From positions 32,206 to 96,205 of the forward strand of contig JAWSUF010000011.1 in NCBI GenBank assembly GCA_033549365.1: a DNA stretch of 64,000 bases. The letters run 5' to 3'. Below are positions 58,228-64,000 of the stretch, in pieces. The stretch is from Acidobacteriota bacterium. Lineage in GTDB: Bacteria > Acidobacteriota > Aminicenantia > Aminicenantales > Saccharicenantaceae. The translations under genes were made by a program, and so were the position numbers. The notes under the pieces are model-generated. The model was not told the DNA's origin and did no database searches. It was given only the letters and a program-made list of their open reading frames with translations. The stretch's first letter is position 1; every line of letters starts with the position of its first letter.

Positions 58228-59634
58228 TCAAAGAACGGGCAGATAGGTCCGAATTTCGTATTCGCTCACCCGGCTGTCGAATTCCCGGGAGGCGTTCCGC
58301 TGATACATTTCGATTTCCCGGCGTTTGTTGGCGAGAAACGAGGAGAAAATATGATCCCCCAGGCAGTCTCGGACCAACCGGCTTTTTTCCATGATGCGGA
58401 TCGCCTCTTCGAGATTGCGAGGAAGAATTTCGATGCCGAGCTTTTTCCGGTGTGCGGCGCTCATGTCGTAGATATTGTCTTCAACGGGACCGCATGGATC
58501 GCAGGATTTCCGAAGGCCTTCGAGTCCGGCGGCAAGCATCACGGCCAGGGCGAGATAAATATTGCAGGCCGGGTCGGGGGATCGGAGTTCGATCCTGGTG
58601 GCCGCCTCTTTTCCGGGCTGGTATTTCGGGACCCGGATGTAGGCGGATCGGTTTTTCTGACCCCAGGCGATATAGACGGGGGCCTCAAAGCCCTCGATCA
58701 GCCGCTTATAGGAGTTGATCCACTGGCTGAAAATGGCCGAAGTCTCCCGGGCGTGAACAATCAACCCCGCCATGAAGCTCCGGGCCGTATCCGAAAGCTG
58801 GTAGGGCGCATCCGCCTCGAAAAAGACGTTTCGGCCGGGTTTCCACAAGGACTGATGGACATGCATGCCGCTGCCGTTTTGTCCGTTGACGGGTTTCGGC
58901 ATGAATGTTCCGTAAAGCCCGTGCATCCGGCAGACTTTTTTCACCATGTACCGGAAAATCATGGCCGTGTCAGCCATGTCCAGCGCATCGAGATAGCGGA
59001 GATCGATCTCATGCTGGCCGTGGGCGACTTCGTGATGGTCGTATTCCGTGGCAATGCCCATGCGGTTCAGGTAGAGCTGAATTTCCTTGCGGATCTCGCC
59101 GTGCCGCCCGCTGAAGAAATATCCTCCGACGTCCAGGGCGGTGGGTTCCCGGTCGTCGGCGAAGATGAAGAATTCGAGCTCGGGGCCGCACTTGAAAGCG
59201 TCGAAACCGAATTCTCCGGAGGCCCGATCCAGCATGGTTTTGAGAACATGACGGCTGTCGCCCCGATAGGGCGTTCCATCGGGTGTCAGAATGTCTCCGA
59301 ACATCACGGCTTCCCGCCAGGCGGGCTGTCCGTTGAAGCCCCGGTATTCCCAGGGCAGGACACGGAATGTCCGGTAGTCCGGCCGGATGACGAGGTCGCT
59401 TTCCTCGATGCGGACAAAGCCTTCGACCGAGGACCCGTCGAAACCCTTGCCGTCGGAAAAGGCGCGTTCCAACTCGGCCGCCGGAATGGCGAAATCCATG
59501 GGGCGACCCAGGATGTCGGGAAAGACGATGCGGATGAATCCGATATTCCTGTCCGGGGCGAGAATGAAATCCAGGACATCCTGTTCGGAACCGAAGCCCC
59601 ATTCGGCAAGGGGATTATGGACGTTTCCGATCAT
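58228..59634 (-). CDS. glnA: Glutamine synthetase, type I
   Basis: A 468-residue enzyme that makes glutamine from glutamate and ammonia with ATP. Signature parts are DGSSVEGF (near 75), the metal and ATP motifs KCGPELEFF and NGQNGSGMHVHQSLWK, and the late NRSAYIRVP. The adenylylation-site motif of enteric GS is not evident, so control by adenylylation is unlikely. The second of two adjacent ATG codons (59634) is better spaced from GGAGG. It is divergent from an Lrp/AsnC regulator across a shared palindrome. Confidence 0.95.
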   Translation of the reverse strand: MIGNVHNPLAEWGFGSEQDVLDFILAPDRNIGFIRIVFPDILGRPMDFAIPAAELERAFSDGKGFDGSSVEGFVRIEESDLVIRPDYRTFRVLPWEYRGFNGQPAWREAVMFGDILTPDGTPYRGDSRHVLKTMLDRASGEFGFDAFKCGPELEFFIFADDREPTALDVGGYFFSGRHGEIRKEIQLYLNRMGIATEYDHHEVAHGQHEIDLRYLDALDMADTAMIFRYMVKKVCRMHGLYGTFMPKPVNGQNGSGMHVHQSLWKPGRNVFFEADAPYQLSDTARSFMAGLIVHARETSAIFSQWINSYKRLIEGFEAPVYIAWGQKNRSAYIRVPKYQPGKEAATRIELRSPDPACNIYLALAVMLAAGLEGLRKSCDPCGPVEDNIYDMSAAHRKKLGIEILPRNLEEAIRIMEKSRLVRDCLGDHIFSSFLANKRREIEMYQRNASREFDSRVSEYEIRTYLPVL

Positions 59635-59735
59635 CATTCACCTCCTGTCATTTTAGACGGCTTGACCCATAGGGCCGTTTTCCATTAGGATAAAACGCCG
59701 CGCGAAGCTTTTGAGCGAGATTCATAATGTCAACT

Positions 59736-59764
59736 TTTCTATCAAAAACAAGATTGAGTGTCAA
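59736..59764 (-). promoter_or_regulatory. Promoter of glnA
   Basis: On the minus strand TTGACA (59759-59764), 17 bases and TAGAAA (59736-59741). The leader would be about 95 bases. The -35 box touches the palindrome shared with the divergent regulator. Confidence 0.45.
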
Positions 59765-59790
59765 CAAATATTTGTCATATAAAAACAAAT
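59764..59790. promoter_or_regulatory. Candidate Lrp/AsnC operator between glnA and the regulator
   Basis: ACAAATATTTGT (59764-59775) is a perfect 12-bp palindrome, and a further ACAAAT half-site lies at 59785-59790, two helical turns away. The site overlaps the -35 boxes of both divergent promoters and is AT-rich, as Lrp/AsnC proteins prefer. Confidence 0.55.
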
Positions 59791-59801
59791 GTATCTATAT
59801 T
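59772..59801 (+). promoter_or_regulatory. Promoter of the Lrp/AsnC regulator gene
   Basis: TTGTCA (59772-59777), 18 bases and TATATT (59796-59801). The leader is about 30 bases and carries a strong AAAGGAGG ribosome site. Confidence 0.5.
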
Positions 59802-59836
59802 TCTTTTGAAAAGATCCATGTGTAAAGGAGGGGGTC

Positions 59837-60301
59837 ATGGCTGTGTATATGGATAGGAAGATTCTCGCGATCCTGAACAGCAATGCCCGAAAAAGCTTTC
59901 GGGAAATTGCCAAGGATATCGGCATCTCGACGACGGCGGTCATCAATGCCGTCAAAAGAATGGAAAAAGCCGGTGCCATCCGCGGCTACATCCCTCTCGC
60001 CGATCCCGAGTTTTTCGGAAGCGGCCTGACCGCCATCGTTGCCGTCCGGATCTCGGGAGGCCGGCTCATCGAAACCCAGAAAACAATCTCCGAAGATCCC
60101 CGCGTCACGGCGGTTTATGATGTGACCGGGGATTGGGATTCGCTGATCGTCGGGCGTTTCGACGGCCGCGAAGATCTGAATGCGTTTCTGAAAAATCTTC
60201 TGGCGGTGCCCTGTGTCGAGCGGACCGTGACCCATATCGTCCTGAATGTCGTCAAGGAAGATCCCCGCGTCTTCATTCCCGACGCCGTGCGCCGTTCTTG
60301 A
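59837..60301 (+). CDS. Lrp/AsnC-family transcriptional regulator
   Basis: A 154-residue regulator. The N-terminal helix-turn-helix (SFREIAKDIGISTTAVINAV) is followed by the ligand-binding RAM domain (VTAVYDVTGDWDSLIVGRF). Members sense amino acids and usually act on nearby genes and on themselves. Here the neighbour is glnA on the other strand, with a shared palindromic site, so it probably controls glutamine synthesis. The downstream speD gene has its own promoter at the end of this gene. Confidence 0.93.
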   Translation: MAVYMDRKILAILNSNARKSFREIAKDIGISTTAVINAVKRMEKAGAIRGYIPLADPEFFGSGLTAIVAVRISGGRLIETQKTISEDPRVTAVYDVTGDWDSLIVGRFDGREDLNAFLKNLLAVPCVERTVTHIVLNVVKEDPRVFIPDAVRRS

Positions 60302-60325
60302 CAGATTTCCAGGATGTGACATAAT
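60298..60325 (+). promoter_or_regulatory. Promoter of speD
   Basis: TTGACA (60298-60303), overlapping the regulator's stop codon, then 16 bases and CATAAT (60320-60325). The leader would be about 37 bases with AAGGAG. Confidence 0.6.
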
Positions 60326-60368
60326 CAATTTTTTAACGCGTTTTGATTTCCGGAGTAAGGAGATTCCT

Positions 60369-60821
60369 ATGGCTAAAGAGGTTCATTCGTCCATCGGCCA
60401 TCACTATATCGTGGAAGCTTCCGGCTGTGATCCGAATATCATCGGAAGCGTCGAGAAGGTTCAGCAAATCCTGGTCAAGGCGGCGGAAATCGCCGGAGCC
60501 CAGGTCTGGGCCATTTCTTTCAGCCGTTTTCCTCCCAACGGCGTCAGCGGAGTCGTCGTGATTTCCGAATCTCATATCTCGACGCACACCTGGCCGGAAA
60601 TGGGCTATGGGGCTCTGGATATTTACACCTGCGGAAGCCATGTCGATCCGGAAAAAGCCGTCATCTACGCCATTGAAGCTTTCGGCGCAACGACCTCCCA
60701 TATCACGGAAATCACCCGGGGCATCGATGAGGGGGACGCCCTGTTCTTCCACAGCTTCGTGACCTGGGAAGAACGCCTGAAGAAAAACAACGGCAGGAAA
60801 AAAGAGGAATCCGCGATATGA
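60369..60821 (+). CDS. speD: S-adenosylmethionine decarboxylase proenzyme
   Basis: A 150-residue enzyme that makes decarboxylated SAM for spermidine. It is self-cleaved to form a pyruvoyl group: the cut lies between Glu67 and Ser68 in ISESHIS, and the proton donor Cys88 is in YTCG. His and Thr in STHTWPE complete the site. It has the length of the short prokaryotic class. No spermidine synthase is adjacent. Its stop overlaps the next gene by four bases (ATGA). Confidence 0.95.
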   Translation: MAKEVHSSIGHHYIVEASGCDPNIIGSVEKVQQILVKAAEIAGAQVWAISFSRFPPNGVSGVVVISESHISTHTWPEMGYGALDIYTCGSHVDPEKAVIYAIEAFGATTSHITEITRGIDEGDALFFHSFVTWEERLKKNNGRKKEESAI

Positions 60822-61123
60822 TCGTCGAATTCAGCATCATTCCGATAGGCCGCGGCGAGGAGCTGGCCGGATATGTGGCCGAAATGCTCGATCTTGTGGA
60901 TGGAAGCGGTCTACCCTACAGGTTGACGGCCATGGGGACCATCCTTGAAGGCGATTGGGACGCCGTCATCCCTCTCATCAAGGCCTGCCACGAAAAAATG
61001 ATGGCTCACGGTTCTCGCGTTCTCACCCGCATTTCCATCGACGACCGCCGGGGAGCATCGAATCGCATCGAAGGCAAAGTGGCCGACGTCGAGAAAGTTT
61101 TGGGCCGCGATCTCAAAAAGTAA
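60818..61123 (+). CDS. MTH1187/YkoF-family (DUF77) thiamine-binding-like protein
   Basis: A 101-residue protein of ferredoxin-like fold. It has the family marks VEFSIIPIG (3-11), LPYRLTAMGTILEG and VLTRISIDDRRG. Members bind small molecules such as thiamine derivatives in some species; the function in most is unknown. It is translationally coupled to speD by a four-base overlap, suggesting a linked role, which is unusual for the family. The function here is inferred only. Confidence 0.9.
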   Translation: MIVEFSIIPIGRGEELAGYVAEMLDLVDGSGLPYRLTAMGTILEGDWDAVIPLIKACHEKMMAHGSRVLTRISIDDRRGASNRIEGKVADVEKVLGRDLKK

Positions 61124-61180
61124 AAAAAAATTTACACAATCCTGAATGGGGACGGTTTTTTAGAGGGGGGATAACGCGAA

Positions 61181-61211
61181 TTGGCCATTGGCATAAATCG
61201 TGCTGTATAAT
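61181..61211 (+). promoter_or_regulatory. Possible promoter of the M1 peptidase gene
   Basis: A perfect TATAAT at 61206-61211 with a weak TTGGCC at 61181-61186, a 19-base spacer. A G-rich run (TAGAGGGGGG) lies upstream. Transcription would begin near 61218. Confidence 0.4.
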
Positions 61212-61238
61212 AGTCTTGCAGCCGGATTAAACGGGAAC

Positions 61239-63821
61239 ATGTTGCAGGTTTATTTTCGAATCTCTCTGATGGCCATCCTTTTGGTGACCTCTGTCGCGGC
61301 CGGACCCGGCCCGGATGAAAAAACCCTGGATCTGTTTCTTGACGGGATCATCAAACGTCTCGAAGAGAAAGACATCGCCGGATACCTGGCGTTTCTCACT
61401 CCCGATCTCCGGGACTCCGAAAACGCCGCCGTCCGAAGCTATTTCGACGTCTTCGAAATGGATCGCTTGACTCTCCGAATGTCGGGACGGGGATCGGACG
61501 AAACCGGCCGTCCGGTCGTTTTTCTTCAGGCCTTTTTTCAAAACGAACATGCCGTGATCGCCGAAAACTGGAAGTTTTTTATGGAACGCCTCGATGGGCG
61601 CTGGCGGATTATCCGCCGGGAACCTTCCGGATCTGTGGCCAACCTTTACAAGCTCCAAATCCCCTCCGGACGGTACGGGCGAAGCTCTCGCGTGGAGATC
61701 GAACACCGCGACATCAAGATCGTTTTTGAGGAGGCCGCCGTCTTTTTCGACAATATCCCTCATCTCGATACGGCGCTTGTCGTTCTAGGCAAGGGACATT
61801 TGACATTCCAGCCGTCCGACGACATCGAGAAACACCAACTCGAGTTGATGTACGGACGCCCCATTCTCGAAGACACCCTGGACCACGTGTTTCTGAGATG
61901 TTCGAATCATTTTTTCTTGACGAGAGTCACGATCCGGGACTTTGAGGACGATCCCCGGGTCGCCGTTTCCGAAACCGAAAAAAAATCGGCGGCCGCCGTG
62001 TTCTCGCGCAATTACGGACGATCCTTCACGATCGAAAGCCCCATGGATCAAGGCCTTTTATCGTTCCTTCCCCAGGGCGATGAAGCCGTTTTTGATTTTC
62101 GGGGTCGAAAAACCGGGCTGATGACCTATATCTATCATCCGTTTTCCGAGGAAGAAATCAGCCTGTTTGATCGCACCAAAAACAGAATCGTCAACATGTA
62201 TTCGCCGCGCCGGGCCGACGAGGAACGGCTTCCCCGCATGTTCGTCAGTTTCGGCGAAAAGTTCGATGTTCGGCATTACGACCTTGATGTCGATTACAAC
62301 CCGGAATCCTCATCCCTGTCGGCGAAGGCGCGCATCCGGATCGCCTCCCGGGTCGAAGCGCTCGACGCCGTAAAATTTCGTCTGAATCCCGATCTCGAAA
62401 TCCTCAAGGTGAGAGATCCGGCCGGCCGGGATCTTTTTGTGACACAGGATCGATTGCGCAATCTCTTTTATGCCTATTTCATTGTCCCTCCGGAACGGGG
62501 CGAACCCTTCGAGTTGGAGATCGAATACCGGGGACGGATTTTTCCCATTCCTCCGATGTCCGATGTGCTCTCTCAATCCAGAGTCCGGGACCAAGTCGTG
62601 GTCTTCCGGCCGCGCTATGAGACCTATCTCTTCACCCATAATGCCTTATGGTATCCGGCCCCGGCGGACGAAAAATATTTTACGGCCCGCATGCGTATCG
62701 TCGTGCCACCCGGGTATGTTTGTCTCTCGGTCGGGAATCCTGCCGGCTCGAACGGATCGTCGTCCTTCCTGTGGGAAACGCGGACGCCCGTCAAATATCT
62801 GGCGTTTATCGTCGGGCGTTTCGACAAGACCCAAAGCCGGGACTCGCCCGTACCGTTCAGTGTTCATGTTTCTTCGGAAATCAGTGTTCCCTGGCGTGAA
62901 CTGGCCGAGAAAAGTTCGGAGATCCTTGAGTTTTATTCCGGGTTGTTCGGGCCTTTCCCCTATGACTCCTTCCGCGTCGTCCACAGGCTTTGGCCCGTCC
63001 GGGGAGGACACAGTCCCCCCTCGTTCATCGTGCTCAATGAGCCGCCGTGGATCGGAGAGAGGCGCTATGGACTGGCCCTCAACAGCCCCGTGGATGTGTC
63101 CGCCCGGGAAGATTACTTTCTGGCTCATGAAATCGCCCACCAGTGGTGGGGACAGGCCGTATCCTGGGCCACATACCGCGATCAGTGGCTGAGTGAAGGC
63201 CTCTCCCAATATGCGGCGGTTCTCTATTTGAGAAAACAGTTCGGGGAACGCGAATTCGGGGGAATCATCAAAAAACTTTCGCGCTGGACGGAAAAAAAAT
63301 CCCATCGCGGCCCGGTCATCCTCGGCTCACGCCTGAGCTATACCGATTATGAGGCTTTTCAGGCGATTGTCTACAACAAGGCGTCTCTGGCGCTGCATAT
63401 GCTGTCCGATATCCTCGGCGAAGACCTCTTTTATCGTTGTCTGAGGGAATTTTTCCGGGAACACCGGCACGGCCGGGCTCGAACGGGACAGTTCATTCAA
63501 GCCGTGGAAAAAACCTCGGGTCGCGATCTCCAGGATTTTTTCCAGGGCTGGTTTTTCCGGCATGAGCTTCCCCGGGTCCGGTTCTCCTCCCAGGTCGAAA
63601 AAACGGAAAACGGATTTCGGACCAGGATCCGGGTCTTTCAGCCTCACGATGTGTTTGTCTTTCCGCTTTGGGTCGAGTGGAGAATCGGGCGCATCTCTCA
63701 CAGGGCCATGATTGTCGTGGACGGACCTCAGGTCGAGGCGGTTTGGGAAACCGAGGAAAGACCGAGACGCATCCGCATCAATCCCGACGGCCTCGTCCCA
63801 GGAAAATTCCAAAAGCTCTAA
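61239..63821 (+). CDS. Exported M1-family (gluzincin) metallopeptidase, atypical
   Basis: An 860-residue protein with a signal peptide (ISLMAILLVTSVAAG). An extra N-terminal domain of about 330 residues comes before the M1-like beta domain. The zinc site is HEIAH (His630, Glu631, His634) with Glu653 in WLSEGLSQY, the exact HEx2Hx18E spacing of M1 enzymes. The usual exopeptidase motif GxMEN is replaced by GGHSPPS. That loop normally holds the substrate amino terminus, so it may not be a classic aminopeptidase. The ATG at 61239 is preferred over a GTG 39 bases earlier. Confidence 0.88.
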   Translation: MLQVYFRISLMAILLVTSVAAGPGPDEKTLDLFLDGIIKRLEEKDIAGYLAFLTPDLRDSENAAVRSYFDVFEMDRLTLRMSGRGSDETGRPVVFLQAFFQNEHAVIAENWKFFMERLDGRWRIIRREPSGSVANLYKLQIPSGRYGRSSRVEIEHRDIKIVFEEAAVFFDNIPHLDTALVVLGKGHLTFQPSDDIEKHQLELMYGRPILEDTLDHVFLRCSNHFFLTRVTIRDFEDDPRVAVSETEKKSAAAVFSRNYGRSFTIESPMDQGLLSFLPQGDEAVFDFRGRKTGLMTYIYHPFSEEEISLFDRTKNRIVNMYSPRRADEERLPRMFVSFGEKFDVRHYDLDVDYNPESSSLSAKARIRIASRVEALDAVKFRLNPDLEILKVRDPAGRDLFVTQDRLRNLFYAYFIVPPERGEPFELEIEYRGRIFPIPPMSDVLSQSRVRDQVVVFRPRYETYLFTHNALWYPAPADEKYFTARMRIVVPPGYVCLSVGNPAGSNGSSSFLWETRTPVKYLAFIVGRFDKTQSRDSPVPFSVHVSSEISVPWRELAEKSSEILEFYSGLFGPFPYDSFRVVHRLWPVRGGHSPPSFIVLNEPPWIGERRYGLALNSPVDVSAREDYFLAHEIAHQWWGQAVSWATYRDQWLSEGLSQYAAVLYLRKQFGEREFGGIIKKLSRWTEKKSHRGPVILGSRLSYTDYEAFQAIVYNKASLALHMLSDILGEDLFYRCLREFFREHRHGRARTGQFIQAVEKTSGRDLQDFFQGWFFRHELPRVRFSSQVEKTENGFRTRIRVFQPHDVFVFPLWVEWRIGRISHRAMIVVDGPQVEAVWETEERPRRIRINPDGLVPGKFQKL

Positions 63822-63910
63822 AAACTCTGACCCGACTTTCGCCAATAGCTTTATCGGCAACTCGGAACTTATTATATATCATGATGATAGCTCTTATCTT
63901 GGTGTAGTAC

Positions 63911-64000
63911 CTAAATGGCCTCGGGATCAAGCTTCAGGGCCGTTAGGAGCTCGCGTTCGGTGCTCTCCAGGAGGCAGAGTTTCCGTATGGGTTGAGCGGA
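63911..64000 (-). CDS. C-terminal end of an unknown gene (partial)
   Basis: The last 29 codons and stop of a minus-strand gene that continues past the right edge. The end reads KLCLLESTERELLTALKLDP then EAI, which looks like real protein. It is too short to name. Confidence 0.45.
   Translation of the reverse strand, partial: SAQPIRKLCLLESTERELLTALKLDPEAI

Noticed and set aside
58219..59688. Plus-strand ORF opposite glutamine synthetase
   Set aside because: Shadow frame with no motif; the minus strand encodes a full-length glutamine synthetase.

Overview
The window is a GC-rich, gene-dense bacterial chromosome segment carrying about 60 protein genes. I see no rRNA, tRNA, CRISPR array, insertion sequence or prophage. 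The cell was Gram-negative: there is an outer-membrane beta-barrel protein, several lipoproteins, a periplasmic folding chaperone and four proteins with twin-arginine (TAT) signals. Many secreted peptidases, sodium- and APC-type transporters, paralogous 6-bladed beta-propeller proteins and an aldehyde:ferredoxin oxidoreductase suggest a peptide- and sugar-fermenting heterotroph. The style resembles Acidobacteriota or Candidatus Aminicenantes. That placement is inference, because no marker was compared with a database.

Layout. 1-2575 (minus): exported sugar-oxidation cluster (two Gfo/Idh/MocA oxidoreductases, one xylose-isomerase-like TIM barrel). 2783-7138: DUF4214-methyltransferase, a secreted tandem DUF4438 protein and a beta-propeller protein. 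7228-10354 (minus): GntR (YtrA type), ABC ATPase and an ABC permease fused to a beta-propeller, controlled by a near-perfect 40-bp inverted repeat. 10442-13367 (minus): APC permease, DUF350 protein and transglutaminase-like protein. 13529-15208: M14 carboxypeptidase. 15500-17612: ECF sigma factor, zinc anti-sigma factor and a lone secretin-N-like protein. 17700-18965: DUF438/hemerythrin/PAS sensor. 19111-21823 (minus): M4 metallopeptidase and SH3/beta-barrel outer-membrane protein. 22016-24492: HPPD-like dioxygenase, small membrane protein, PhzF. 24689-29785: flavodoxin, aldehyde:ferredoxin oxidoreductase, S9 peptidase and a second flavodoxin. 29886-33074: NTF2-like protein, threonine synthase, unknown protein and a DUF4097 protein behind an RNA hairpin that covers its start site. 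33165-35998: ArsM, a 26-codon leader ORF and an amidohydrolase.

36030-42174 (minus): PIF1-WYL helicase, TAT-exported class V aminotransferase and two more beta-propeller proteins, one with a promoter that predicts a leaderless mRNA. 42289-44420 (minus): TauE/SafE permease and APC permease. 44640-45638: CaCA exchanger with a strong hairpin in its leader. 45796-48962 (minus): two unknown lipoproteins, a MalY/PatB C-S lyase and an LEA-like lipoprotein. 49153-50517: NSS sodium symporter. 50554-59634 (minus): housekeeping block of glutamine synthetase, site-2 protease, TrpS, ScpA, ScpB, ribosomal protein S1, HU/IHF, HIT protein and a PpiD/SurA-like chaperone. 59837-61123: Lrp/AsnC regulator divergent from glnA across a shared palindrome, then SpeD and an MTH1187-like protein. 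61239-63821: M1-family peptidase lacking the exopeptidase motif. 63911-64000: end of an unknown minus-strand gene.

The strongest leads are the ABC permease/beta-propeller fusion with its GntR operator, the DUF4097 start-site hairpin, the 26-codon coupled leader ORF, the duplicated secreted DUF4438 protein, the leaderless promoter and the unusual cysteine spacing in the aldehyde:ferredoxin oxidoreductase. Promoter calls rest on reading sigma70-type boxes by eye and are predictions.
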